Shown here piece by piece: positions 10,945 through 21,304 of a DNA stretch of 64,000 nucleotides. The DNA is from Closterium sp. NIES-65 (taxonomy: Eukaryota; Streptophyta; Zygnematophyceae; Desmidiales; Closteriaceae). Position 1 is the stretch's first letter, and each line of letters opens with the position of its first letter. Location of the stretch: contig CANXME010001453.1 of NCBI GenBank assembly GCA_948144175.1, forward strand, positions 1,922,001 to 1,986,000, in the 5' to 3' direction. Below the pieces are notes generated by a model. The model made no database searches, was not told the origin of the DNA, and saw only the letters and a program-made list of their open reading frames with translations. The position numbers and the translations under genes are program-made.

Positions 10945-11231
10945 CCGCCCGTCCCGGCCCCTCGACGCCAGCGCGCCGCCGTCCCGGCCCCTAGCCGCCC
11001 GCTGGCCGCCCGTCCCGGCCCCTCGACGCCCGCTGGCCGCCCGTCCCGGCCCCTCGACGCCCGCGCGCCGCCGCCCCGGCCCTTAGCCGCCCGTTGGCCG
11101 CCCGTCCCGGCCTCTCGACGCCCGCGCGCAGCCCGTCCAGGCCCCTGATCGCCCGTGCGCCGCTCGTCCCAGCCACGGGCCGCCCTGTGTCGCTGACAGC
11201 CCGAGCCGCCCGAGCCGCCCGCGCCGCCCGA

Positions 11232-11283
<52 letters not shown>

Positions 11284-11400
11284 GAGCCGCCTGCACCGCC
11301 TGAGGAGCCGAGCCGCTGGTCATGCGGAGCTGCTGTTGCTGCTGAGCCAGTTGAGCTGCTGTGTAGCTGTACTGCTGTGCTACTGCGCTGCCCGACCCGT
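10945..11400 (+). repeat. Copia C GC-rich leader repeats
   Basis: CGTCCCGGCCCCTCGACGCC-type units (10945-11150) are followed by a nine-base GCCGCCCTC array (about 11205-11300). This is the untranslated leader upstream of the gag ATG at 11430. Confidence 0.75.
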
Positions 11401-11429
11401 CCTGTCTGGTGAGACCTTCTACTGCTGTC

Positions 11430-12785
11430 ATGGCTACCCCTAGTGTCCTAGCTTTTGACGCTGAGGGTCGCGCCATTGACTTTGAGGTCTGGGTCGACGA
11501 CCTGCAGTTGTTCTTACAGTGCGACAGAGCAGACGGCCTTTCTCTCTTTGATCTCACTTCTGGTGCCTCTCCTGCCCCTGCTGCTGATGCTGATCCCACT
11601 GTGTGCTCTCAGTGGGCCACCCGCGATGCTGCTGCACGTCTTGCTGTGCGTCGCCACCTCCCTACCTCTGAGCGCGCGCACTTTAGTCAGTACAAGAGTG
11701 CTCAGACCTTGTACGACGCTGTAGTCGCGCGCTACTCCTCCCCTGCCACTGCTGCACTGAGCCGCCTCATGCTTCCCTACCTCTTTCCTGACCTCTCTGC
11801 CTTTCCCACTGTCGCTGACCTCATTACGCACCTCCGCACTAGTGACACTCGCTACCGCGCCGCCCTTCCTGCTGAGTTCTGCGCCAACAACCCCCCCCCC
11901 ATGTACATCACTCTCTACTACGTAGTCGCGCGCCTCCCTGACTCTCTTCGCGTAGTCAGGGACCACTTTCTCGCGATCTGTCCCACCACCCTCACCGTCG
12001 ACATCCTCGAGAAGGCCCTCCTCGCGGCGGAGAAGAGCATCGTCGCTGTAGGAGCTTCTCGTGGTGACCCTCGCACCCCCATCTTTGAGGGGTGCTCTCC
12101 TTCCCCCCTCCTGCCCTCTGTTGCCTCTGCTGCTGCTGCCGACCTGCTTGGTCTCGAGTCGGTTGGCGCGGCGTCTGCCCCTAGTGGGAGACGCCGCTCT
12201 GGCAAGGGCAAGGGGGGCAAGGGCGCGGGTGGAGCTGGAGGGGGCGGTGGAGGTGGCGGTGGAGGCGGCGGAGGGAGTGGGGGTGGCGGCGGGAGTGGTG
12301 GAGGGGGTGGTGGTGGTAGTGGTGGCAGCGGCGGAGGAGGCAGCAGTGGTGGCAGTAGCGGTGGTGGTGGCAGCAGTGGTGGCGGTGACGGTGGGGGAGG
12401 CGGCGGCTGAGGAGGCGGTGGTGGCGGAGGAGGTGGAGCTGGTCGGGGCGGTACCCAGCAGCGGAGCGGCGGTGGTGGTGGTCAACGCTCGCAGCAGCAG
12501 CAGCAGCAGCGTTCGCGCGACATCCCTCCGCCCCAGCAGCTCCGTGAGTGGTACACTCGACGTCAGCGGGGTGGGGGGACTGGTCCTTGTACCTACGTCC
12601 TTTGCTCCGGCGACCGCGCGGGTGAGCAGTGTGGGGGTGCCCACCCCACCCAGCGCTGCTTTGGCTGCCTGACGGACGCTTGGCGTCAGCAGTTCCCCGG
12701 GGCTAGTGAGATCCCTCGCTGGGATGAGCTTCTTAGGACTGGTGTAGCGATCTTTGATCTGGATTTTGATGCTATCCTTGCTGCT
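11430..12785 (+). pseudogene. Copia C Gag (one nonsense codon)
   Basis: ATG at 11430 opens MATPSVLAFDAEG, followed by the capsid-type domain (VDDLQLFLQ, AARLAVRRHLP, LYDAVVARYSSPATAALSRL, FPTVADLITHLRTSDTRYRA, MYITLYYVVARLPDSL, LTVDILEKALLAAEKSIVAVGA) to about residue 235. A long Gly/Ser tract follows (12225-12440). A TGA at 12408-12410 in that tract is most simply a GGA-to-TGA change, because the frame continues to QREWY-like LREWYTRR and CSGDRAGEQCGGAHPTQRC, a C-x8-C-x3-H-x4-C pattern in place of a standard knuckle. No separate protease start exists; gag and pol share one frame. Confidence 0.88.
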
Positions 12786-14459
12786 ATGTATGTTGTGACT
12801 ACTAGTGAGGAGGGTGACTGTTACCGGTGTTTCCTGCCCGACCCGGGCATTGGTACTGCTGCGCTAGGTGCTTGTGAGGCTGCTGCTCTAGGTGCCAGTG
12901 CGTCTGCGCTCTCAGGTGCTGGTGAGACTGCGCTCTCAGGTACTGCGTCGCCTTCGTCCTCCCTAACTTTCACACTTGACTCCGGGGCTTCTCGCTCCTT
13001 CTTTCGAGACCGCACCACCCTCACGCTGCTTGGCCGGCCGGTTGCGGTCTCCCTGGCTGACCCCTCTGGGGGTCCTGTCCTCTCTCACTTCTCCACTCTC
13101 CTCCCGTGTCCGGCTGCCCCCTTGGGCACCCTGTCTGGTCTGTACCTTCCCTCGTTCTCGACGAACTTGGTGAGTGGTGCGGACCTACAGGATGCGGGGG
13201 TTCACCAGTTCACTCCTGCGAGTCAGCGGGTGACCCACTGCACGGACGCACGCACAGACCGGCACCTGGCCACGTTCTCGCGTCAGCCGGGGTCGAGCCT
13301 CTACACCCTGACCACTACGTCTCCTCCTGTCTCTGCGTCTGGTCAGGTGGCTGCGTCAGGTCAGGTGTTTGCTGCTGCGTCCCGGTCAGGTCCTGAGTCT
13401 GCCCCCTGTTCGTGTCGCCTCCTGTCTCACGAGACTCTCCTGTGGCACCACCGTCTGGGCCACCCCTCCTTGCCCCATCTTCGGAGCATGGCTTCCCGTG
13501 TCCTTGTCTTTGGTCTTCCCCAGTCTCTCCCTCCCCTTCCTTCCGGGCCAGGACCTTCCTGTGTCCCCTGTGTTGAGGGGCGCCTCCGGGCTGCTCCTCA
13601 CTCCTCCCAGTTCCCCCCGACAGAGGCTCCTCTGCAGACGCTTCACATGGACGTGTGGGGCCCAGCCCCCGTCCGTGGGCAGGGTCACGAGCGCTACTTC
13701 CTGTTGGTTGTTGACGACTACTCGCGTTACACCACAGTCCTCCCCTTGCGCAGCAAGGGTGCTGTCACTGAGGTGCTGATCGACTGGATCCGCGAGGCTC
13801 GTCTCCAGCTCAGGAGGAGCTTCGGCTCGGACTTTCCTGTTCTGCGTCTGCACTCGGACAGAGGCGAGGAGTTCTCCTCTCGCCTTCTGCGAGACTACTG
13901 TCGTGCACGGGGGATCCGCCAGACCTTCACGCTTCAGGACTCTCCACAGCAAAATGGGATTGCTGAGCGCCGCATTGGCATGGTCATGGATGTCGCTCGT
14001 ACGTCCATGATGCATGCGGCTGCCCCCCATTTTCTGTGGCCGTTTGCGGTGAGGTACGCGGCGCATCAGCTCAACCTTCACCCAAGGGTCTCTCGGCGCG
14101 CGATGTCCCCAGTGTTACTGTGGACGGGGAAGGTCGGCGATGTGTCTGCGTACCGTGTCTGGGGATCTTGGGCGTTTGTCTGCGACTTGTCTGCGGACAA
14201 GCTGTCCCCTCGTGCTGCTCCCTGTGTCTTCCTTGGCTTCCCCCCTGACGCTCCAGGGTGGCAGTTCTACCACCCCTCCTCTCGTCGTGTTCTGTCCTCC
14301 CAGGACGTCACGTTCGACGAGTCAGTCCCCTTCTGCCGCTTCTTCCCCTACCGCACTCCTTCCCTTCCCCCACCACCGGACTTCCTTGTGCCGGTTCCCC
14401 CCCCGGTTGACCCCCCCCCCCCTCAGGTTCCTGCCCCCTCAGGTGTGTCCCAGGTAGAC
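12786..14459 (+). CDS. Copia C protease and integrase portion of Pol
   Basis: Continuous frame from the Gag end. The protease has TLDSGASRSFFRD (about 12975). The GAG-pre-integrase zinc region has LLWHHRLGHPSLPHL and CVPCVEGR. The integrase core has LHMDVWGPA (D), LRLHSDRGEEF (D) and SPQQNGIAERRIGM (E), giving a complete D,D(35)E set. It continues through FLWPFAVRYAAHQLNL and VFLGFPPDAPGWQFY to the RVLSSQDVTFDES motif and a proline-rich tail. These domains process the polyprotein and insert the cDNA in the nucleus. No stop was seen in this part. Confidence 0.9.
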
Positions 14460-14800
14460 GCTGTTGACCCGGTCGAGGTTACTGGTGACTCTGGTGCTGC
14501 TGCGAGTGCTGAGCCTAGGGGTGCTGACTCTGGGGGTGCTGTGCGCGGGGGTGCCGAGCCTGGGGGTGCTACTGCGGAGGGTGCTGGGCCTGGGGGTGCT
14601 GACTCTGGGGGTGCTGTGCGCGGGGTGCCGAGCCTGGGGGTGCTACTGCGGAGGGTGCTGAGCCTGGGGGTGCTGAGCCGGGGGGAGCTGTGCCTGGAGC
14701 TGCTGAGCTAGGGGGTGCTGCGTCTGGAGCTAGTGGGCCTGGGGGTGCTGCGTCTGGGGCTGCTGAGCCTGGGGTTTCTCCTGGTGCTGCGTCTCGGCGG
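14460..14800 (+). repeat. Copia C pentapeptide-repeat linker with frameshift
   Basis: Units of 15 bp (GGTGCTGAGCCTGGG type) encode GGAEP/GGADS pentapeptides between integrase and RT. A longer block of about 77 bp is duplicated. The first copy has GCGCGGGGGTGCC with five G (14547-14551) and the second has four G (14622-14625). That lost base is the frameshift splitting Pol. Confidence 0.85.
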
Positions 14801-17347
14801 GAGCCCCTCTCTCCACAGGAGCTGCGCGAGTGGTTTGCTCGCCGCTGGAGACGTGCTGCTGGAGCTGGAGCTTCTTCGAACGTCGAGGGTGCTGGTGCTG
14901 CCGGTCCCGGAGCTGCTGGGCCTGCGGGTCCTACTGGAGCTGGGGCTGCTGAGGGTGTTGGTGCTGAGACTACTGCTGTCTGTCCTCGCGGTGGTTCTCC
15001 TGCTGGTGCTGCTGGAGGTCCAGCCACTGGAGGTGTTGGTGGCGCTGGTGCTGCCGTTGAGGGTGCTGGTGCTGTCCTTGCTGCGTCAGGAGCTGCCGCG
15101 CGGCCTCGACCGTACTTCGTTCCGCTCCTGCAGCAGGTTCTTGGTCTTTCTCCTCTGGTAGAGTGTCCACAGCCTGTCCAGTCGCAGTCACTGTTGGAGC
15201 CTTCCTCCCCTCTTCCTGCTCCCTCTCCTTACACTGGTCCTACTGGAGGTCTTGCTGAGCGTCATGAGCCTGCGTCTCGTCCCGCGTCGCCTGTTCGTGC
15301 TGCTCGCGCTAGTGGTCGCGGTTCGCGTCAGCGTCCTCCTCCTGTCCCTGGCACGCACCGGATGTCTCTGCGTCCGTCCACTGCTCCTCTGGGTGCCCCT
15401 TTGCCTTCTCCTCCTGAGTCCTCTCTTCTTGCGCTTGCCAACCCTGAGTCGGACTCCCTTCGTGCTACCAGTCCTACTGTCACGCGTCTGCTTGCCACTG
15501 TCGTCACTGTCCCCTCGTTTGAGTCCACTGCTGCGTCTGCTCTTGTCGCTGAGCTCGTCGAATTTGCTGCTCGCTGTCGTCTAGACTACGCTGCTAGTCT
15601 TGTTGCTGAGTCTGCGTCTGTCTGTCCTCCGTCCGTCGGGGGTGAGTGTGCTCTTGGCACGGACGTCCTAGAGGACAGGCAGGAGGAGCTACAGTGTCTG
15701 GCTGCTGCTTCACCTCATCTCGCGTCTGTACTGCTTGCTCCTGAGGGAGACCCGGATGCACTAGACATCCCGACTCCGCGCTCTTACGCGGAGGCCGTAG
15801 AGGGTCCCTACTCCTCTCAGTGGCAGGCAGCTATGGATGCAGAGATGGCTTCCTGGAAGTCCACAGGCACCTACGTTGACGCGGTTCCCCCTCCTGGGGC
15901 GAACATCGTCAGTGGCATGTGGATCTTCAGGGTGAAGCGGCCGCCGGGCTCTCCACCTGTCTTCAAGGCGCGGTACGTCGCTCGTGGCTTTAGTCAGCGG
16001 CAAGGAGTTGACTACTTTCAGACCTTCTCTCCCACCCCGAAGATGACCACTCTTCGGGTGCTGCTGCACATAGCCGCTCAGCGCGACTACGAGCTTCACT
16101 CTCTCGACTTCAGCACTGCGTTCTTGCAGGGTAGCCTGCACGAGGAGATCTGGCTGCGCCGCCCACCTGGCTTCACTGGAACTTTCCCTCCTGGCACCCA
16201 GTGGAGCCTCCGACGGCCAGTCTACGGTCTCCGCCAGGCACCGCGTGAGTGGCACGACACACTGAGGACTACGCTTGCGGCTCTTGGGTTTGCTCCTTCT
16301 ACTGCTGACCCGTCGCTGTTTCTGCGCACCGACACTTCACTGCCGCCGTTCTACATCCTCGTGTACGTCGACGACTTGGTCTTTGCCACAGCGGACACTG
16401 CTGGACTCGCCTACGTGAAGTCTGAGATGCTGAAGAGACACACGTGCACAGACCTGGGTGAACTGCGCAGCTACCTTGGCTTGCAGATCACTCAGGAGAG
16501 AGCACGCCGCACCATTACCTTGACTCAGTCACACATGGTGCAGCAGGTCCTTCAGCGCTTCGGCTTCACGTACTCCTCGCCTCAGGCCACTCCTCTGTCT
16601 ACCCGCCACTCACTCTCAGCTCTGCCTTCGGATGAGTCCGTAGAGTCGAGTGGCCCGTACCCAGAGCTTGTTGGCTGCCTCATGTACCTGATGACCTGCA
16701 CACGACCTGACCTTGCATACCCTCTGAGCATTCTTGCAGACTATGTTGCTCCTGGGAGACACCGACCAGAGCACATGGCTGCAGCGAAGAGGGTATTGCG
16801 TTACCTGTGCAGTACGTCGGGCATGGGGCTAGTGCTTGGAGGGCGGAGTCCAGTGGTACTTACAGGTCACGCGGACGCTTCTTGGGCTGACGACCAGGCT
16901 ACGCAGCGGTCGTCACAGGGTTACACCTTCAGCCTTGGTTCAGGCTCTGTCTCGTGGCGGGCTACTCGTTCGTCCTCGGTTCTCAGCTCCAGCTGTGAGG
17001 CTGAGATCTACGCAGGGGCCATGGCTGCACAGGTTCTTTGCTGGCTCACCTACCTGCTGACGGACCTTGGAGAGCCGCCTCGTTCTCCTCCAGTGCTGTA
17101 CGTAGACAACAAGGCCATGCTGGCCTTGTGTCGAGAGCAGCGTCTGGAGCACAGAACGAAGCACATTGCTCTTCGCTACTTCCTTGCTCGTGAGCTACAG
17201 CAGCGTGGACAGTTGCGGCTTGCGTACGTGGCCTCTGAGGCCAACACTGCTGATGTGTTCACCAAGGCACTCGCGCCTTGTGACCATCAGCGCTTCTGCA
17301 CCCAGCTGGGTCTTGTGCCTGTCTTGCCTCACTTGCTCTCCTCTTGA
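14801..17347 (+). CDS. Copia C reverse transcriptase and RNase H
   Basis: An open frame (part of an 885-codon frame from 14690) runs to the stop at 17347. After an Ala/Gly-rich linker and the pre-RT segment (DVLEDRQEELQCLAAASPH, DALDIPTPRSYAEA), the RT spans ASWKSTGTYVDAV to HTCTDLGELRSYLGLQI. It includes FKARYVARGFSQRQGVDYFQTFSP, LHSLDFSTAFLQGSLHEEIW and the catalytic LVYVDDLVFA (about 16360). RNase H has LTGHADASWADD, SSSCEAEIYAGAMAA, YVDNKAMLAL and YVASEANTADVFTKAL. All catalytic residues I can check are present, making C the best-preserved polymerase in the window. Confidence 0.92.
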   Translation, partial: EPLSPQELREWFARRWRRAAGAGASSNVEGAGAAGPGAAGPAGPTGAGAAEGVGAETTAVCPRGGSPAGAAGGPATGGVGGAGAAVEGAGAVLAASGAAARPRPYFVPLLQQVLGLSPLVECPQPVQSQSLLEPSSPLPAPSPYTGPTGGLAERHEPASRPASPVRAARASGRGSRQRPPPVPGTHRMSLRPSTAPLGAPLPSPPESSLLALANPESDSLRATSPTVTRLLATVVTVPSFESTAASALVAELVEFAARCRLDYAASLVAESASVCPPSVGGECALGTDVLEDRQEELQCLAAASPHLASVLLAPEGDPDALDIPTPRSYAEAVEGPYSSQWQAAMDAEMASWKSTGTYVDAVPPPGANIVSGMWIFRVKRPPGSPPVFKARYVARGFSQRQGVDYFQTFSPTPKMTTLRVLLHIAAQRDYELHSLDFSTAFLQGSLHEEIWLRRPPGFTGTFPPGTQWSLRRPVYGLRQAPREWHDTLRTTLAALGFAPSTADPSLFLRTDTSLPPFYILVYVDDLVFATADTAGLAYVKSEMLKRHTCTDLGELRSYLGLQITQERARRTITLTQSHMVQQVLQRFGFTYSSPQATPLSTRHSLSALPSDESVESSGPYPELVGCLMYLMTCTRPDLAYPLSILADYVAPGRHRPEHMAAAKRVLRYLCSTSGMGLVLGGRSPVVLTGHADASWADDQATQRSSQGYTFSLGSGSVSWRATRSSSVLSSSCEAEIYAGAMAAQVLCWLTYLLTDLGEPPRSPPVLYVDNKAMLALCREQRLEHRTKHIALRYFLARELQQRGQLRLAYVASEANTADVFTKALAPCDHQRFCTQLGLVPVLPHLLSS

Positions 17348-17552
17348 CTTTACTTGTACTGTGACATATATACACCTGCTTTTGCTTGTCTAGCTTTATA
17401 TATATGTCTGTACTCTTGCATGTGAACTGGCCTTTGGCCTTGCTCTTGTGCTCGGACTGTGTGGTGACTTTGTGATCCACCCTGAGCTTTGCTTTGCTTT
17501 GCTTGACTAGTCTTGTGACCCCTTGTTCTCCCCCACTTTGCCTATGGGGGTG

Positions 17553-17688
17553 TGTCAGAACATATATATAGCTTATACTATTGTGTAGGCTGTAGTGGGG
17601 TATCCCATAGGGGGTACAACCAGCTAGGGTTTCCTATTTGTACTCACTTCATTCATAGTTCATTCATTTTCTCGTTCTATTCTCAACA
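17553..17688 (+). repeat. Copia C 3' LTR
   Basis: Starts TGTCAGAACATATATA after the purine tract GGGGGTG, contains GTGTAGGCTGTAGTGGGGTA and ends TCTATTCTCAACA. Gypsy B sequence resumes immediately afterwards. Confidence 0.85.
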
Positions 17689-17845
17689 CGAGATGGAGCG
17701 CGTTCTCTCTCATCGGCGCCGCGGTGGCAAGACTCTCGAGTTCCTGATACGCTGGAAGGGATATGACCCCACTGAGGACAGTTGGGTTGCAGAAGCTGAT
17801 ATGGGCAACGCACGCCGTGCTCTTAAGGACTATCTTGTCAAGTAG
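17689..17845 (+). pseudogene. Gypsy B chromodomain
   Basis: Encodes MERVLSHRRRGGKTLEFLIR, then WKGYDPTEDSWVAEADM and a stop at 17843-17845. This is the classic chromodomain at the C-terminus of chromovirus integrases, with aromatic positions in the W-K-G-Y and D-S-W contexts. It steers integration by binding histone marks. It is separated from the rest of the integrase by copia C and the linked deletion. Confidence 0.88.
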
Positions 17846-17882
17846 GGTGTATCTCACGCCACCCTGCTTTGAGGGGGGGACG

Positions 17883-18270
17883 TGTGAGAGTACGACGGCT
17901 TATGCCAGCTATGCTTGCTTGCCTCTACTTTATCATGCTATTTCTAGCATAGGATAATCATATGCATGCATGAATTGCTTGATTTCCTAGGCTAGGTGCT
18001 TTCCTATATTTTTTTATAGTTATAGCACCGAGCTAGGTTACGTGCACCGAATTCTGGCTTTTTGGTTGCCACCGAATTGCCTTCTACCGAATTCGGTAAG
18101 GATCCGTTCGGGACGCTACGCGGCCCGCGGAACCTTCGCGTAACACCTGGTTACGGGGCCTTGTGTCAAGCCTATATATAGCCTTGTGTTGTACCCAGGT
18201 GGACATTCAATTCAATTCAATTCGACTCAATTCTCATTCTCTTTTCTCAACTCGATCCTAGATCCTCACA
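17883..18270 (+). repeat. Gypsy B 3' LTR
   Basis: A 388-bp copy preceded by the polypurine tract GAGGGGGGGACG. It is followed by TSD GCTGC and the continuation of the copia A integrase. Confidence 0.93.
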
Positions 18271-19060
18271 GCTGCTCCTCACTCCTCCGAGTTCCCTCCG
18301 ATGGAGGCTTCCCTGCAGACTCTTCACTTAGACGTGTGGGGCCCAGCCCGCGTCCGTGGATAGGGTCACGAGCGCTAATTTCTGCTGGTCGTTGACGACT
18401 ACTCACATTACACCACAGTCTTCACCTTGCGCCGCAAGGGTGAGGTCAGTGAGGTGCTGTTTGACTGGATCCGCGCTGCCCATCGTCAGCTCAGCGGGAG
18501 TTTCGGCTCCGACCTTCCTGTTCTGCGTCTGCACTCCGATAGAGGTGGAGAGTTTTCCTTCAACCTTCTGCGAGCCTTCTGTCGTGCGGAGGGCATCCGC
18601 CAGACGTTCACGCTTCTGGCCTCTCCACAGCAGAATGGGATTGCTGAGTGCCACATTGGCATGGTCATGGATGTTGCTCATACGTCCATGATCCATGCGG
18701 TTGCTCCCCATTTTCTGTGGCCGTTCGCGGTTCAGTACGCGGCGCATTAGATCAACCTCCAGCCCCGGGTCTCCATACCGGAGACCACACCTTCTCTGCG
18801 GTGGACGGGGAAGGTTGGCGATGCGTCTGCGTTCCGTGACAATGAATCTCGAGCTTTTGTCCGCGACTTGTCTGCGGACAAGCTGTCCTCCCGTGCTGTC
18901 CCCTTGGGTCTTCCTTGGCTTCCCCCCTGACGCGCCTGGTTGGCAGTTTTACCACCCCACCTCGCGCCGTGTTCTGTCCTCTCAGGACGTCACGTTTGAC
19001 GAGTCGGTTCCCTACTACCGTCTCTTCCCCTACCGCACTGCCCCCCTCCCCCACCCGTCG
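18271..19060 (+). pseudogene. Copia A integrase (continuation)
   Basis: Resumes the frame cut at 6326: AAPHSSEFPPMEASLQTLHL with DVWGPA (D), LRLHSDRGGEF (D) and SPQQNGIAE (E), then FLWPFAVQYAAH and DVTFDESVPYYRLFPYRT. Stops occur at about 18361 (GGATAGGGT) and 18748 (CATTAGATC), and the frame shifts near 18835-18905. Catalytic residues remain but the protein is broken. Confidence 0.88.
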
Positions 19061-20340
19061 CTCTCCCTCGCGCCAGGTCCTTCCCCGGTGTACCCCCTCC
19101 CCCCTCAGGGTCTTGCCCCCTCAGGTGTGTCCCAGGTAGACGTTGTTGAGCCTATCGAGGTAGCTGTTGACTCTGGTGCTGCTAGGGGTGCTGAGCCTGC
19201 GGGTGCCGGGTCTGGGGGTGCTGAGCCTGAGCGTGTGGAGCCTGGGGGTGCTGAGTCTGGGGGTGCTGAGCCTAGGGGTCCTAAGTCTGGGGGTGCTGAG
19301 CCTAGGGGTCCTAAGTCTGGGGGTGCTGAGCCTGGGGTTGCTGAGTCTGGGGGTGCGGAGCCTGAAGGTGCTGAGCTTGGAGGTCCTTCGGGTCCTTCGT
19401 CCCGTCGGGAGCCGCTCTCTCCACAGCACCTGCGTGAGTGGTTTGCTAGGCGCTGAAGCCGTGCTGCTGGAGTTGGTGGTGCTGCAAGAGCTAGGAGTCT
19501 TGCTGCTGCTGGAGCTAGTGGGGGGTCTGGAGGTGCTCGTACTAGAGGTACTGGAGCTGCTGGGCCTGGTGGTGGTGCTGGAGCTAGCGGAGCTACTGGG
19601 GGTGCTGTTGGTGCAGGTGGTACTGGAGGTTCTGACCTAAGCGCTACTGGTGCTGCTGGGGCTTCTGGTGGTCCTACTGGAGCTGGAGCTGCTCGAGGTG
19701 CTGTAGGTGGAGGTGGTGCTGGAGCCGGTGCTCCTCTGGGTTCTGGAGTTGGCCCTACTAAAGCTGCTGGAGGTGTTGCTGGAGCTGGTGGTGCTGCTGG
19801 AGTGGGAGCTGGCGCTGGGGGTGCTGGTGTTGTCCCTGCTAGTTCTGGAGGTGTTGCACGGTAGCGGCCGTACTTCGTTCCGCTCCTTCAGCAGGTTCTT
19901 GGTCTCCCGCTTTCTACTGGTCCTGCTCCTTCCTTAGAGTGTCCACTGCTTGTCCAGTCGCAGTCACAGTTACAGCCCGCCTCCCCACTGCCTGCTCCTT
20001 CTCCTTACACTGGTCCGACAGGAGGTCTTACGGAGCGTCGTGAGCCTGAGTCTCGTCCTGCGTCGCCTGTTCGTGCTGCTCGCACTAGTCGTCAGGGTTC
20101 GCGTCAGCGTCCTCCTCCTGTCCCTGGCACGCACCAGATTGCTGTACGTCCTTCCACCGATTCGCAGCGCATCCCTCTGCCATCTCCTCCTTTCTCTTCT
20201 CTTCCTGCCCTTGCTGACCCGTAGTCTGACTCCCTTCGTGCTGCTAGTCTTACTATCACGCGTCTCCTAGCCAGTGTTGTCACTGACCCTTCCTTTGAGT
20301 CCACTGTTGCGTCTGCTCTTGTTGCTGCGCTTGTCAACTT
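19061..20340 (+). repeat. Copia A repeat linker between integrase and RT
   Basis: Pentapeptide repeats of GGAEP/GGAES type run from about 19180 to 19390 and include an exact 30-bp tandem duplication (GGTGCTGAGCCTAGGGGTCC type, about 19262-19321). LREWFARR follows, then an Ala/Gly-rich stretch in shifted frames (19450-19870) and the Ser/Pro-rich pre-RT region. Long open frames here on both strands are repeat by-products. Confidence 0.75.
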
Positions 20341-21304
20341 TGCTGCTCGCTGTCGTCTAGACTACGCCGCTAGTCTTGTTGCTGAGTAAGAGACTGTCTG
20401 TCCTCCGTCCGTCGAGGGTGAGTGTGCTCTTAGCACGGACGTCCTTGAGGACAGGCAGGAGAAGTTCCACTGTTTTGCAGCTACTTTACCTCATCTCGTG
20501 TCTACGCTGATTGCCCCTGAGGGAGACCCGGATGCACCAGACATCCCGACCCCACGCTCTTACGCAGAGGCGAAAGAGGGTCCCTACTCCTCTCAGTGGC
20601 AGACATCCATGGACGCAGAGATGGCTTCCTGGAAGTCCATTGGCACCTACGTCGGCGAGGTTCCCCCACCTGGTGCGAACATTGTCCATGGCATGTGTAT
20701 TTTCAGGGTGAAGCGGCTGCCGGGTTCTCCGCGTGTCTTCAAGGCGCGTTACGTGGCTCGAGGATTCAGTCAGCGGCAGAGAGTTGACTACTTTCAGACA
20801 TTCTCTCCGACCCCAAAGATGACCACTCTTCGGGTACTGCTGCTCGTCGCTGCTCAACGTGACTACGAGCTTCACTCTCTTGACTTCAGCACAGCCTTCT
20901 TGCAGGGCAGCCTGCACGAGGAGATCTGGCTGCGCCGCCCACCTGGCTTCACTGGGTCATTTCCTCCTGGTACCCAGTGGAGCCTCCGACGGCCAGTCTA
21001 CGGTCTTTTCCAGGCGCCCTGTGATTGGCACGACACACTGAGGACTACGCTTGCGGCTCTTGGGTTTGCTCCTTTCACTGCTGACCCGTCGCTGTTTCTG
21101 CGCACCGACACTTCGCTGCTGCCGTTTTACATCCTCGTGTACGTTGACGACTTGGTCTTTGCCACTGCTGACACTGAGGGACTCGTCCACGTGAAGTCGG
21201 AGCTGCAGAAGAGACACACTTGCATACACCTGGGTGAACTGCGCAGCTATCTTGGCTTGCACATCACCTGGGACAGAACAGGGCGCACCATTACCTTGAC
21301 TTAG
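20341..21304 (+). pseudogene. Copia A reverse transcriptase
   Basis: Pre-RT and RT are in one frame from about 20498 (DAPDIPTPRSYAEAKEGPYS) to a TAG at 21302-21304. RT blocks are FKARYVARGFSQRQ, LHSLDFSTAFLQGSLHEEIW and the catalytic LVYVDDLVFA (about 21140). The stop replaces a Gln codon in the conserved TITLTQSH context. An upstream TAA lies near 20389. Confidence 0.88.

Larger units (their letters stand above)
10945..17688 (+). mobile_element. Copia element C, nearly intact gag-pol but no 5' LTR
   Basis: A plus-strand copia inserted in the integrase region of gypsy B. It has a GC-rich leader, gag-pol from ATG 11430 to stop 17347, a polypurine tract (CTATGGGGGTG) and a 3' LTR (17553-17688). 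No matching 5' LTR or primer site exists between 10945 and 11430, and the gypsy integrase C-terminus is missing at the same junction. One deletion probably removed both. Only one nonsense codon and one single-base frameshift were seen in about 5.9 kb. Confidence 0.85.
6327..18270 (+). mobile_element. Gypsy element B (chromovirus), split by copia C
   Basis: A Ty3/gypsy element with 388-bp LTRs (6327-6714 and 17883-18270) that start TGTGAGAGTACGAC and end GATCCTCACA. They differ at about nine positions. The perfect TSD GCTGC (6322-6326, 18271-18275) lies inside copia A. Order: gag, protease, RT, RNase H, integrase, [copia C], chromodomain, polypurine tract, LTR. RT and RNase H carry an internal deletion and the integrase C-terminus is missing. 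Confidence 0.93.

Noticed and set aside
11514..12644. 376-codon minus-strand frame rich in Thr/Ala
   Set aside because: Antisense shadow of the copia C Gag and its Gly-rich tract; no domain.
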